From the NCBI RefSeq assembly GCF_900156865.1, contig NZ_LT732529.1, forward strand, positions 328,300 to 392,299: 64,000 nt of DNA. The letters run 5' to 3'. Both the position numbers and the translations under genes were made by a program. The notes beneath the pieces are model-generated. The model saw nothing but the letters and a program-made list of their open reading frames with translations, had not been told where the DNA came from and did not search any database. This document shows, in pieces, positions 18,186 through 27,521 of the stretch. Position 1 is the first letter of the stretch, and each line of letters starts with the position of its first letter. Origin of the DNA: Litchfieldia sinesaloumensis. GTDB lineage: Bacteria; Bacillota; Bacilli; Bacillales; Bacillaceae_L.

Positions 18186-19055
18186 ATGCGAAGAAAATCA
18201 ACATCTGAAAAAGTATTTGGAACTCTGATTGTCATATTTTTAGTTATCTACGGTGCCCTTGCTTTATTCCCTCTTCTGCATGTATTTGCACAGTCATTAA
18301 GTAGTGCATCGGCGATTGGTTCGGGGAAAGTATTTTTGTGGCCAGTAGAGACTACATTCGAGAACTATCAAGAAATATTAAAGAATCCCTCGATTTGGCA
18401 AGCACTTAGAGTAAGTATTTTTATTACAGTTGTCGGAACCATAATTAACTTAGTCATGACAGCCAGTCTCGCTTATCCGTTGTCCAGAGATGAGTATAAA
18501 GGGAAAAGATTTATATTATTATTGATTCTGTTTGTATGGATTTTTAATGCACCGCTGATCCCAAACTATCTACTACTTAAAGAACTAGGAATGGTTAACA
18601 CCTTATGGGCACTTATGATTCCGAATGCTATTACAACCTTTAATCTCCTTGTTATGAGGTCATTTTTCTTGGCAATACCAAAAGAATTGATTGAATCTGC
18701 CAGAATGGATGGTGCTGGGGAATTACGTACATTATGGAGTATTATCCTTCCGTTATCAAAGCCTGTAATGGCTACAATGTGTTTGTTATATGCTGTCATG
18801 CACTGGAATACGTATACAGCAGCGATCTACTATATACAGGATGCTTCTTTAATGCCAATTCAGGTAAAGTTGGCGCAATATGTAAAGGAATCGGCTGATG
18901 CATTACTTCCCAATGATGAAATCGTTTCAATGACTTCAGAAGAGGGGATTAAGATGGCCGTAGTTGTAATCGCAGCAATTCCAATCATAATCCTGTATCC
19001 TTTCCTCCAGAAACATTTCGTTAAAGGTATGACACTTGGTGCTGTTAAGGATTGA
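18186..19055 (+). CDS. Carbohydrate ABC transporter permease, LplC type
   Basis: A 289-residue second permease of the heterodimer with six helices and the EAA loop ESARMDGAGELRTLWSIILPLSKP. It starts fifteen bases after the first permease, with GGAAGGGG upstream. The C-terminus FLQKHFVKGMTLGAVKD is typical of LplC/YtcP-like subunits. It functions with 17208-18170 and the binding protein at 20529 to import oligosaccharides. Confidence 0.93.
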   Translation: MRRKSTSEKVFGTLIVIFLVIYGALALFPLLHVFAQSLSSASAIGSGKVFLWPVETTFENYQEILKNPSIWQALRVSIFITVVGTIINLVMTASLAYPLSRDEYKGKRFILLLILFVWIFNAPLIPNYLLLKELGMVNTLWALMIPNAITTFNLLVMRSFFLAIPKELIESARMDGAGELRTLWSIILPLSKPVMATMCLLYAVMHWNTYTAAIYYIQDASLMPIQVKLAQYVKESADALLPNDEIVSMTSEEGIKMAVVVIAAIPIIILYPFLQKHFVKGMTLGAVKD

Positions 19056-19127
19056 GCATAATTAAGAATTATCAATAGTAATTTGCATGTTATGAGAGCA
19101 CTATCAGGGTGAAATATGTCTTGTTTC

Positions 19128-19154
19128 CTTTTCTAATTAAAACGATTAGAAAAG
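19128..19154. promoter_or_regulatory. 10-bp perfect inverted repeat upstream of GH88 gene
   Basis: CTTTTCTAAT - 7 bases - ATTAGAAAAG. It lies 45 bases before the GH88 start and lacks a T-run, so it looks more like an operator or mRNA stem than a terminator. Confidence 0.5.
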
Positions 19155-19198
19155 TCCAAATGTATATGAATTAAAATAATGAAAAGTTGGTGGTTTGA

Positions 19199-20377
19199 AT
19201 GATGCAAAAGAACTTCACATTTACTGATTATCATAAGCTGGATGACGCGTTACCAGAGTTATGGGAGGCATTGCAGCAGAAAGTTTCTCGAATGACTGAA
19301 CAGATTGGAGATAAATCCCCGCATGTTGCACCAAGGGACACTGGTATATATGATAACATGAGTATAGACTGGTGGACTTCTGGTTTTTGGCCGGGTATGT
19401 TATGGATCATGTATGATATGACTGGTGAAACACGGTATAAAGATGCGGCATGGGCATGGGATGAACGTATGGAACGAAAGATGATAGAGAAAAATCGTTT
19501 CCACCATGATGTAGGGTTTCAATTCTTACCAACATCTGTTATTAAATATAAGTTGACACAAGACCCTGATGCACGTCGTCGAGGGCTTGCGGCAGCAAAC
19601 TTTTTAGCTGGTCGATTTAATATCGCTGGACAATACTTAAGAGCGTGGAATACAACCGAGAATAAAAATTCATGGAATCATGAAAATACAGGTTGGTCAA
19701 TCGTTGACTCAGCATTGAACATTTCTATTTTGTTTTGGGCTGCAGAAGAAATTAAAGATCCTCGTTTTTCTCATATAGCCAAAGCACATGCAGATACGGT
19801 TGTTAAGCATTTTATTCGTGATGATGGGTCCGTGAACCATGTTGTAAATTTTGATCCATTAACAGGGGAGTATATTGAATCCATTGGAGGACAAGGTGCA
19901 TCATCAGATTCAGCTTGGAGCCGTGGAGCGGCTTGGGCCTTGCATGGAATGGCGAACACTTATAGATACACTGGGGATGTGAAGTATTTACAAGCGGCCC
20001 AGAGAGTGGCTCATTTCTTTTTGGCAATGCTACCTGAGGATTATGTATCACATTGGGACTTTAGAGCAAATGAAACACTAGAAGGTGAGCCTCGTGACAC
20101 CTCGGCAGCAAGTTGTACCGCTTCCGGTCTAATTGAAATAGCTAACTCTCTTCCAGAGAATCAGGGAAGACCATATAGGGAAGCGGCTAAGCGAATACTC
20201 CTTTCATTGACACAAAATTATGGGACATGGGATCGTCCAGAGCACGAGGGGATTTTATTGGAAGGGACAGGTAATAAACCGACAGGAACAAATATTGACG
20301 TGTCACTTATTTATGGAGACTATTTTTATTTGGAAGCAATAGTTAAGTTACTAGGTTGGAAGAACCGTATTTTTTAA
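19199..20377 (+). CDS. GH88 unsaturated glucuronyl hydrolase
   Basis: A 392-residue cytoplasmic (alpha/alpha)6-barrel enzyme of family GH88. These enzymes remove the 4,5-unsaturated glucuronyl residue left at the non-reducing end by polysaccharide lyases, by hydration of the double bond. It matches the Bacillus sp. GL1 enzyme pattern: WWTSGFWPGMLW, HHDVGF with Asp104 and GWSIVDSALN with Asp170, corresponding to the two catalytic Asp residues (88 and 149 in that enzyme), and SAWSRGAAWALHG. This is closer to GH88 than to the GH105 rhamnogalacturonyl hydrolases YteR/YesR. Typical substrates come from glycosaminoglycans, gellan or xanthan. There is no signal peptide, so imported oligosaccharides are expected. 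Confidence 0.9.
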   Translation: MMQKNFTFTDYHKLDDALPELWEALQQKVSRMTEQIGDKSPHVAPRDTGIYDNMSIDWWTSGFWPGMLWIMYDMTGETRYKDAAWAWDERMERKMIEKNRFHHDVGFQFLPTSVIKYKLTQDPDARRRGLAAANFLAGRFNIAGQYLRAWNTTENKNSWNHENTGWSIVDSALNISILFWAAEEIKDPRFSHIAKAHADTVVKHFIRDDGSVNHVVNFDPLTGEYIESIGGQGASSDSAWSRGAAWALHGMANTYRYTGDVKYLQAAQRVAHFFLAMLPEDYVSHWDFRANETLEGEPRDTSAASCTASGLIEIANSLPENQGRPYREAAKRILLSLTQNYGTWDRPEHEGILLEGTGNKPTGTNIDVSLIYGDYFYLEAIVKLLGWKNRIF

Positions 20378-20413
20378 AACCTAAGACTAAAGTCACTAGT
20401 ATAAATATGATTC

Positions 20414-20501
20414 CATAAAAAAACACAACAGAAACATAATTAAGCCAATAGGCTTAAAAAAATACAGGTGCTATATTAGTAGTGTACTGAAAGCGCTTTA
20501 T
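20414..20501 (+). promoter_or_regulatory. Shared upstream element, copy 3, plus strong cre site
   Basis: CATAAAAAAACACAA at 20414-20428 repeats the first half of the elements at 12559 and 17107. TGAAAGCGCTTTAT at 20488-20501 contains the perfect cre core AAAGCGCTTT, 27 bases before the binding-protein start, consistent with CcpA repression. Confidence 0.68.
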
Positions 20502-20528
20502 TTAAAAGATAAGAAAAGAGGGGACAAA

Positions 20529-22133
20529 ATGAAAAGAAAGTTAAGCTTTATGGGAATCCTACTTCTCGTACTAGTAATGTTCTTGGCTGCATGTAGCGGG
20601 AATGAGAGCTCCAGTAACGAGGAATCAAATGACAAAAAAAGTAGCGATGAATCAGCAGAGAAGCAAACGATTTCAATCGTTGCAGGAAGTAACAAGAACC
20701 AAGTTGCAACCGACACTGCAGATATTAATAAGGAAGAATGGGTGTTAAAGCTTGCAGAGGAAACTGGGGTAGATTTAAATTTCCGATTATTACAACAAGA
20801 TAACATCCGTGAAGCGATTGGTATCATGTTTGCGAGTGGAGATATCCCGGATGTATTGCATACTCAACAAGGAATGTTACCACTTGATCCAACTATGGCG
20901 GGCTCAGTAGAGGCTGGCGTGTTTATGCCACTTAATGACCTTTTAAAAGAACATGGACAAAATCTATTAAAAGAAATCCCTCAAGAAGCGTGGGATGAAG
21001 TAACTGTAGATGGTAACATCTATGCAATACCTCAATATCTATCAAACAATTCAAGACGTGGTGTTGTTGTTAGAACGGATCTAATGGAAAAGTACGGAAT
21101 TGAAACACCGAAAACGGTTGATGAATTTATAGATATGCTTAGAGTATTTAAGGAAAATGGTCACGAGGCCCCATTTGGTGCTAGATCAGGTTTTTCATAT
21201 TCACAGGCAATTTTCGGTGCGTATGACGTAATGTTTGGTAACAACATGTTTGAAAAAGTGGGAGATGAAATTGTTCCAAAATTTGCTGATGTAGAAAATA
21301 TGACTAAAGCACTTGAGACTTGGAAAACGATGCTTGACGAAGGATTAGTAGCTCCTGACTTTCCTTCACATGGTAGTTCTGAAAGAGGTAAAAATATTGA
21401 TGCTGGGGATACAGTTGTTTTCGAATACAATGTAAACAGTCTTCTTTCATTCGAAGAGAAACAACAGACTAATATTGATCCTGAAAGAAAATGGGATGTT
21501 ATTCCTTCACCAGTAGGTCCAGACGGTAAAGGTGGTAACATGCTTTACGGTGCTACACTTCGCTTAAACTATGTGAATGCTGATATTTCTGAAGCAAAAG
21601 CAGAAGCAATCATTAAATTCTTCGATTGGATGGTAACGGAAGAAGGTAAGACATGGTTCTCATTCGGTATTGAAGGCGAAGACTATGAAAGAGACGCAAA
21701 TGGAAATATTATTTTTAAAGAAGCTGAAACTGAAGAAGAAGCTAGACAAGCTGGTTTCCGTAATTCATGGTTGCAGTTAGTGGGAGACCTAGCAATTGAT
21801 GAAGTTAAGACAGCGCAATTGCCAAATGGTCAGAAGGTATTTGATGCAATGGATTTAGTGTCTAAAGAAGGTCGTGAAGGAATTTCCTTTGTAAGACCTC
21901 TTGAAGCATATTCTATTAATCCAGATATTACACCTGGATTCGATACAGCACCTAAATTAATTGAAGATGCTATGATTCAAATGATTTACGGTAAAATGCC
22001 AATTAGCGATTATTCGAAAGTAATTGAAGATTGGAAAGCTAAGGGCGGAGCAGAAGTAATCAAAGAAGCAACTGAATACTGGAATAAACAGGAAAACATC
22101 TTCCGAGTTGGTCCAGATGCTAACGTGAACTAA
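20529..22133 (+). CDS. Extracellular solute-binding lipoprotein (LplA/YtcQ type)
   Basis: A 534-residue lipoprotein: signal peptide with lipobox FLAAC (Cys at about 22), a Ser/Asn/Glu-rich linker, then a large family-1-type solute-binding domain (WVLKLAEETGVDLNFRLLQQDN, GNIYAIPQ, RRGVVVRTDLMEKYGI). This size and pattern fit the LplA/YtcQ group that feeds LplB/LplC-type permeases. It is the substrate receptor of the transporter encoded at 17208-19055. It has its own promoter region with a cre site, allowing higher expression than the permeases, and ends at a strong terminator. Confidence 0.92.
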   Translation: MKRKLSFMGILLLVLVMFLAACSGNESSSNEESNDKKSSDESAEKQTISIVAGSNKNQVATDTADINKEEWVLKLAEETGVDLNFRLLQQDNIREAIGIMFASGDIPDVLHTQQGMLPLDPTMAGSVEAGVFMPLNDLLKEHGQNLLKEIPQEAWDEVTVDGNIYAIPQYLSNNSRRGVVVRTDLMEKYGIETPKTVDEFIDMLRVFKENGHEAPFGARSGFSYSQAIFGAYDVMFGNNMFEKVGDEIVPKFADVENMTKALETWKTMLDEGLVAPDFPSHGSSERGKNIDAGDTVVFEYNVNSLLSFEEKQQTNIDPERKWDVIPSPVGPDGKGGNMLYGATLRLNYVNADISEAKAEAIIKFFDWMVTEEGKTWFSFGIEGEDYERDANGNIIFKEAETEEEARQAGFRNSWLQLVGDLAIDEVKTAQLPNGQKVFDAMDLVSKEGREGISFVRPLEAYSINPDITPGFDTAPKLIEDAMIQMIYGKMPISDYSKVIEDWKAKGGAEVIKEATEYWNKQENIFRVGPDANVN

Positions 22134-22157
22134 AAGAAATTTCTTAATAATCAGTTT

Positions 22158-22199
22158 CCCTTGTGGTATAATATATTAATATACTACAAGGGTTTTTTT
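22158..22199 (+). terminator. Terminator after solute-binding protein gene
   Basis: Stem CCCTTGT / ACAAGGG (22158-22164 with 22186-22192), with further AT-rich pairing inside, followed by TTTTTTTG. Confidence 0.88.
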
Positions 22200-22223
22200 G
22201 TTTTATAGAATGGGGGGATTTCT

Positions 22224-23258
22224 ATGAATAAAGTATTAGTAGTGGATGATGAGTTTATCATTCGGAAGGGTATTACAAAAATGGTAGAACAATTCTCAAG
22301 AAGACAAATGGATGTCTATACTGCTGGGAATGGATTGGAAGCGCTTGCTTTACTTAGAAAACATGATATTCAATTGGTGTTGACTGATATACGTATGCCA
22401 AAGATGAATGGACTTGAGCTTTGTGAGAGCATTCATGCTGAATACCCTAGTACTCAGGTAGTGATTATTTCAGGCCATGATGATTTTAACTATGCTAAGC
22501 AAGCTATGAGATACGGTGTTAGAGATTATTTGTTGAAGCCAGTATTACCTGATGATATTTTTAGTGTGCTAGACAGGTACACTGATGAGCAAAGTGAACA
22601 GAAACCAGTTCATTTTTCCCTGTCCGATTATGAATCATGGATGGAGTTATTAGAGGAAGTGCTGTGGAAGCTAGAAAAAGACCGAATACCAGAAGTATTG
22701 GCTATGTGGGGGGAGCTTTGTGAAAAGTCGGGTTTACGTAACGAACAAATTGCGCAGCTTCAAATAGAAAGCCTAGTCAATATCAAAAAAAGACTATCGA
22801 AACGCTCATTTCAAGCACAAGTTAATCTTCCAGATGATTTGAAAACGCTTGAGGTTCGGGACATGTTGAGGCAATTCACTGGGCAAATTATGTCTATAGT
22901 TGAACAATTAGAAAACATGCGAGGAGCAAAATTTAAGAATCCATTTGAAGAAGCTAAAGCGTTCATTGATGCCAATCTTGCAGAAGAAATCACCCTTGAC
23001 GAAGTTGCCCAACGTGTCGGAATGTCATCAACCTATTTTAGTTATTTGTTTAAGAAGGAAAGTAAGGAAACGTTTGTGCAGTACAGGATTCGTAAACGAA
23101 TGGAAAAGGCGAAGGAGCTTATGGAAATTCCTCATTATCGAATCATCGATATTTGTCAAGACGTAGGTTATGCAGATTATCCACATTTTACAAAGACCTT
23201 TAAAAAGTTTTATGGGTACTCCCCTTCTGAATATAGAGCTAAAATGGGAATTGCATAA
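22224..23258 (+). CDS. AraC-type response regulator, YesN-like
   Basis: A 344-residue regulator with a receiver domain (phospho-acceptor Asp55 in LTDIRMP, Lys in LKPVLP), a helical linker, and a C-terminal AraC/XylS double helix-turn-helix (about 245-344; ITLDEVAQRVGMSSTYFSYLFKKE ... YADYPHFTKTFKKFYGYSPSEYR). YesN-type regulators activate polysaccharide-utilisation genes in response to YesM-type kinases. The stop codon shares its last A with the kinase start (TAATG), so the two are coupled. The repeated elements at 12559, 17107 and 20414 are candidate binding sites. Confidence 0.93.
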   Translation: MNKVLVVDDEFIIRKGITKMVEQFSRRQMDVYTAGNGLEALALLRKHDIQLVLTDIRMPKMNGLELCESIHAEYPSTQVVIISGHDDFNYAKQAMRYGVRDYLLKPVLPDDIFSVLDRYTDEQSEQKPVHFSLSDYESWMELLEEVLWKLEKDRIPEVLAMWGELCEKSGLRNEQIAQLQIESLVNIKKRLSKRSFQAQVNLPDDLKTLEVRDMLRQFTGQIMSIVEQLENMRGAKFKNPFEEAKAFIDANLAEEITLDEVAQRVGMSSTYFSYLFKKESKETFVQYRIRKRMEKAKELMEIPHYRIIDICQDVGYADYPHFTKTFKKFYGYSPSEYRAKMGIA

Positions 23259-25090
23259 TGCCTAAGTTCAGTTTATTCTATCGAATATTTTTCTATTTTT
23301 TAATTGTGATCTTAATCTCCTTAGTTGCAACTGCTACGATTACATATTGGCAATCTGCGAAGGAATTTGATAAATATATGTACGATCGTATGTCACAGAC
23401 GCTAAATAATGCTGTACATCATACAAACCTCTATCTTAAAGACTATGAAACTACTCTTTTGTCTTTACTTGCAACTGAGCAGGTTCATAAATTTGTATCC
23501 CTATCGGGAAACGACTATTTCGGCCACTTAAACTATGGATCAACGATTAAAGAAATATATTTTCAAAATGCTATCATTCGTAATCCTGAAATTGCTTCAT
23601 TGTACTTAATTAGTAGAAATGGTCAGTATGTAACGATATATAATAATCTTAAAGGCTTAGGCTTGGAGGTATATGATCGTTCTTTTGAGGGGAGGAAAGT
23701 TTATGAACTTTTAGACAAAGCCTCAGATAGAGGAGGGAATATTCAAGTTTTCGAAAATAGTATTATTTCTCCTGAGAATAACAAGCTAATGACATTGTCT
23801 AAAAAAATCTCATCACAAAACAATGTACATGACTACGTCGGAGTCATCGGTATTGAGATTCACAAAGATAACTTAGAATGGCTGTGGGAAGGAATTGATC
23901 TTGGAGAACAGGGGTACTTTTTCGTTATGGATGATAGTGGACAAGTTATCTACCACCCCAATCAAGACAAAATTAATACACATTTAGAGGTAGAGTTGGC
24001 TAGTAAGATTAGTAACAGAACAAATGAAATAATTTACGACAACTCAGGAGAAATAAAGACAGTGTATCTTTCTCGTCCTTCAAACTATGCAGATTGGAAC
24101 CTAGTTGTTTCTATGCCACTTAATGATCTGAGAAAGCCTATAAATAATATAAGAACTAATACTTTTATTATGAGCGGAATTACTTTAATTATTGCCTTGT
24201 TTTTAGCTATCCGATTTGGACATATAATTATTGGGCCGATTCGAACATTGAAAAGAGGGATGATTGAGACAGAGAAAGGGAACTGGGTTCACCTCCCGCT
24301 AACAGGACGACAAGACGAGATGGACGATTTGACTCAAAGGTATAATATGATGGTTTCACGTCTGTCGCAACTGGTAGATAAAGTGTATAAAGCAGAACTT
24401 AAGGAACGCGAGATTCAAGTGGAGAGAAATAAAGCCGAGCTACAAGCCTTGCAATTACAAGTTAATCCTCACTTTTTATATAACACGTTGGAGACCATTG
24501 CTTGTTATGCGGTAATCAACGATTCTGACGAGATAACAGATATTGTAAAATATTTATCGCAGATGCTTAGATATGCAGTTAGGACTGATTTAGAAGAGGT
24601 TACGGTAGCTGATGAGCTAACTCACGTCCAAAGTTATATGAATATTCTTAACCATAGGACGGGAATGGAATTTGAAATTGATGTCGACATTCCATCAGAG
24701 TACTTTTCAAAAAAGATGGTTAGACTTACTCTGCAACCGATTGTTGAGAATGTATTCAAGCACGCTTTTCCAGATGGTATTGAGGAGCATCATTTTATCC
24801 GAATTTATACCATCATAGAAAATAGTGAATATGTAATTTGCGTAGAAGATAATGGTATAGGGATATCAGAAGAAGTCTTGCAGGTTTTAAAACAAGTTCT
24901 AAGTGGAAATAAGCAGGGATTCAGTACCTCTCAAGATGGAGGGGGAATTGGTTTGGTGAATGTACATCGCAGAATTCAAATGGTGTTTGGTGATGAGTAT
25001 GGATTGTCAATTGATAGCGAACCTAACATGGGAACTAAAATGTACTTACGTATGCCATTAAACCAACCCAACACTAAAAAAATCCAGTGA
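23258..25090 (+). CDS. Sensor histidine kinase, YesM-like
   Basis: A 610-residue kinase: membrane helix at 9-30, extracellular sensor of about 270 residues with a Cache-like pattern (GYFFVMDDSGQVIYHPNQDK), second helix at about 305-327, HAMP, then a His_kinase/HATPase region of the YesM class with the phospho-acceptor in QVNPHFLYNTLE and the N box QPIVENVFKHAF, DNGIG, GGGIGLVNV. The ligand is probably a sugar or a sugar-loaded binding protein. The order here is yesN-yesM, whereas B. subtilis has yesL-yesM-yesN. Confidence 0.93.
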   Translation: MPKFSLFYRIFFYFLIVILISLVATATITYWQSAKEFDKYMYDRMSQTLNNAVHHTNLYLKDYETTLLSLLATEQVHKFVSLSGNDYFGHLNYGSTIKEIYFQNAIIRNPEIASLYLISRNGQYVTIYNNLKGLGLEVYDRSFEGRKVYELLDKASDRGGNIQVFENSIISPENNKLMTLSKKISSQNNVHDYVGVIGIEIHKDNLEWLWEGIDLGEQGYFFVMDDSGQVIYHPNQDKINTHLEVELASKISNRTNEIIYDNSGEIKTVYLSRPSNYADWNLVVSMPLNDLRKPINNIRTNTFIMSGITLIIALFLAIRFGHIIIGPIRTLKRGMIETEKGNWVHLPLTGRQDEMDDLTQRYNMMVSRLSQLVDKVYKAELKEREIQVERNKAELQALQLQVNPHFLYNTLETIACYAVINDSDEITDIVKYLSQMLRYAVRTDLEEVTVADELTHVQSYMNILNHRTGMEFEIDVDIPSEYFSKKMVRLTLQPIVENVFKHAFPDGIEEHHFIRIYTIIENSEYVICVEDNGIGISEEVLQVLKQVLSGNKQGFSTSQDGGGIGLVNVHRRIQMVFGDEYGLSIDSEPNMGTKMYLRMPLNQPNTKKIQ

Positions 25091-25100
25091 CATAAATAAG

Positions 25101-25134
25101 AGCGTTGTTACAACTTAGGAAGTCGTAACAACGC
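25101..25134. terminator. Bidirectional terminator between yesM-like and yesL-like genes
   Basis: Stem AGCGTTGTTAC / GTAACAACGCT (25101-25111 with 25124-25134) lies between the convergent genes and overlaps the last codons of the minus-strand gene. T-richness is modest on both sides. Confidence 0.7.
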
Positions 25135-25744
25135 TTGATTTTGTATGCCCAGTTTTTTCTTGCGGAATTAATTTTGCGAATTTACGGTCAGCAATCCAGT
25201 AAATAAAATCAGCAGCAACACTGAAAAAGAAAAAGAAAATCAAGAATGGAAAATTCAACGAAAGAACTGACCATGCTATGAGAATGATCATTCCAAAAAT
25301 GGTTAGATGAATTTTATATAGTCCAAATTGTATGCTTGAAATACAGAGATTTTTGAAAGAAGTAACCGTATTAACCATTAATGGATATACACTAATAAAG
25401 GAAAGAAATATAAGAAAGGAAATTCCTGTGAGAGCCAAGTATATATACGTTTTGTTAGGTATGTCTATCTGATTTAAGAATAATAAATTAGATACTAAAA
25501 GATAACCGATAATCGTAAAAACAATACCAACCAAATAACTTTGCTTCCAATTTTCAACAAACTTATTCTTATATTGCGAAAAAACAGCTACTTCATTCTT
25601 AGTTCTCCACTCTCTTACAACTCCAAATAGCGCAGCAATTGCAGGGTATATTGTAACAATTGGTATACAACTAATAATAAATAATATATTTAAAAACATA
25701 AATTGATAGATCCAATTACACATTTTATATAGATAACCATCCAT
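25115..25744 (-). CDS. YesL-like DUF624 membrane protein
   Basis: A 209-residue membrane protein with about five hydrophobic helices. The N-terminus (MDGYLYKMCNWIYQFMFLNILFI) and the PIVTIYPAIAALFGVVREW segment are typical of DUF624 proteins, which are found almost only beside YesMN-type systems and LplABC-type transporters. The function is unknown; a role in sensing or transporter assembly is often supposed. It is convergent with the kinase gene. The upstream interval 25745-25960 holds its promoter region, including TGTAAGCATTTCCATG at 25844-25859, which resembles the second half of the shared upstream element. Confidence 0.88.
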   Translation of the reverse strand: MDGYLYKMCNWIYQFMFLNILFIISCIPIVTIYPAIAALFGVVREWRTKNEVAVFSQYKNKFVENWKQSYLVGIVFTIIGYLLVSNLLFLNQIDIPNKTYIYLALTGISFLIFLSFISVYPLMVNTVTSFKNLCISSIQFGLYKIHLTIFGMIILIAWSVLSLNFPFLIFFFFFSVAADFIYWIADRKFAKLIPQEKTGHTKSSVVTTS

Positions 25745-25960
25745 ACTAAAAATATGAAAAACCTCCCATCAGTGAGACAATATATGAAAATAGTATATTT
25801 ATACTAATTATAGCAAATTGTAAAAATTCATACAATGAAAGAATGTAAGCATTTCCATGACAGTGATATGGGAGACTTTGGTCTTAATATAAAAGCATAT
25901 ATGTTCTTTAATTCATTATGGAATCGAAAAAAACAGCGGTACTTGTCCGCTGCCTTTTAT

Positions 25961-26452
25961 CTATCTGTAGTTTATAAACTGAACATCAATCGGTAAATCA
26001 GCTTCGCGTACAGCGTTGATGATTTGTTGTAAGTCATCTCTGCTTTTACCTGTGACACGCACCTGATCATCCTGAACCTGACTTTTTACTTTTAGTCCAC
26101 TGTTTTTGATAATTGTGTTAATTTTTTTCGCGTTATCTTTGTCAATACCTTGAATAAGCTTTGCCCGTTGACGGACAGTACCACCAGATGCATTTTCAAT
26201 TTTTCCATAATCAATGTTACGTGTTGCAACTCCACGCTTGATCATTTTACTAATAAGTACATCCTTTAATTGCTCAAGTTTGTATTCATCGTCTGAGACA
26301 AGGACAAGTTCTTCCTTATCTAAAGTGATGTCACTTTTACTCCCTTTGAAATCATACCGATTTTGTATCTCTTTCTTCGCAATACTAATTGCATTTGTCA
26401 CTTCAGGCAAATCAACCTTTGACACTATATCGAATGAGCTTTCCTTTGCCAT
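25961..26452 (-). CDS. yitK: YajQ-family nucleotide-binding protein (YitK)
   Basis: A 163-residue soluble protein of the YajQ family, with two related alpha-beta modules ([75 protein letters not shown]). Some family members bind cyclic di-GMP or RNA; the role in Bacillus is not settled. It corresponds to B. subtilis yitK and lies divergent from yitL as expected. A TTG at 26458 abuts the GGAGG, so the ATG at 26452 is chosen. Confidence 0.93.
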   Translation of the reverse strand: MAKESSFDIVSKVDLPEVTNAISIAKKEIQNRYDFKGSKSDITLDKEELVLVSDDEYKLEQLKDVLISKMIKRGVATRNIDYGKIENASGGTVRQRAKLIQGIDKDNAKKINTIIKNSGLKVKSQVQDDQVRVTGKSRDDLQQIINAVREADLPIDVQFINYR

Positions 26453-26613
26453 TGCCAACCTCCAAAAATAAGTTTATTTTCCTTGATTATAGTCAATGTT
26501 AGCAATTAGGACAACTTTTTCCAAAAGTATACTAGTAAATGATGGGCAAAAACGTCTATACTATGTAAGACAATAGCAATTAGCTAAGCACAAAAGAAAG
26601 AGGGCTTTAATAA

Positions 26614-27477
26614 ATGAATGCATTAGAACCAGGAACGGTTGTAACTTTACGTGTTGATAGAGACGCTCCATTTGGCTACTTTTTAACAAACGGTGAAGAT
26701 GAAGTTTTGTTACATACAAACGAAATTGAAGATGGATTTGATCCTGAAGGGGACGTAACGGTTTTTCTGTTTCAAGATCACCAAGGAAGACTAGCAGCCT
26801 CAATGAAAATACCAAAAGTTCAAATTGATTCCTATGATTGGGCTACCGTAGTTGAAACCAAACATGACTTAGGAGCTTTTGTAGATATCGGTATAAGTAA
26901 AGATATACTGGTCTCAAAGGATGACTTACACGAAGTATGGGATCTGTGGCCAGAACCAGGTGATCAACTATATGTTTCGTTACGAATAGATAAAAATGGG
27001 AGACTATTTGGAAAACTTGCGACGGAAGATGTCATTCGCTCCATATCAAAACCAGCGACCCGAAAGGACTTTAATAAAAACATTACTGGAACGGTATATC
27101 GGTTGTTAATGGTTGGGTCATTTATGATTTCGGAGGAAGGTTACCTCGGCTTTATTCATGAAAGCGAGCGGACAAGAGAGCCTAGAGTAGGGGAGAAGGT
27201 ACAAGGCCGAATTATTGATGTAAAAGATGATGGTACCGTAAATGTTTCCCTATTGGGCAGAAGCCATGAAATAATGGGAGATGACGCAAGTAAAATCTAT
27301 CAGTATCTTGAGAGTCGTGGTGGTGCAATGCCATACTGGGATAAGAGTACACCCGATGATATCTCAGCTAGATTTGAAATGAGTAAAGCCGCATTTAAAC
27401 GTGCCCTTGGTAAGCTAATGAAAGAGGGGAAAATCTACCAAGAGGACGGTTGGACGTATTTCAAAAAAGAAGAGTAA
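26614..27477 (+). CDS. yitL: S1-domain RNA-binding protein CvfB/YitL
   Basis: A 287-residue protein with three S1-like oligonucleotide-binding domains and a C-terminal winged helix, as in CvfB of S. aureus and YitL of B. subtilis. Visible blocks are TVVTLRVDRDAPFGYFLTNG, the second domain DLGAFVDIGISKDILV, the third VGEKVQGRIIDVKDDGTVNVSL, and the terminal winged helix ISARFEMSKAAFKRALGKLMKEG. It affects virulence-factor or regulatory gene expression in staphylococci. The ATG follows AAAGAGGGC. A strong terminator follows. Confidence 0.94.
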   Translation: MNALEPGTVVTLRVDRDAPFGYFLTNGEDEVLLHTNEIEDGFDPEGDVTVFLFQDHQGRLAASMKIPKVQIDSYDWATVVETKHDLGAFVDIGISKDILVSKDDLHEVWDLWPEPGDQLYVSLRIDKNGRLFGKLATEDVIRSISKPATRKDFNKNITGTVYRLLMVGSFMISEEGYLGFIHESERTREPRVGEKVQGRIIDVKDDGTVNVSLLGRSHEIMGDDASKIYQYLESRGGAMPYWDKSTPDDISARFEMSKAAFKRALGKLMKEGKIYQEDGWTYFKKEE

Positions 27478-27481
27478 ATGA

Positions 27482-27516
27482 AAACGCATCGGTTGTAAAT
27501 GGCCGATGCGTTTTAT
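27482..27516 (+). terminator. Terminator after yitL
   Basis: Stem AAACGCATCGG / CCGATGCGTTT (27482-27492 with 27502-27512) followed by TATTATG. Confidence 0.85.
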
Positions 27517-27521
27517 TATGA

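Noticed and set aside
19199-20377. GH105 unsaturated rhamnogalacturonyl hydrolase (YteR/YesR type)
   Set aside because: Motifs around both Asp residues and the WWTSGFWPG block follow the GH88 glucuronyl hydrolase pattern instead.
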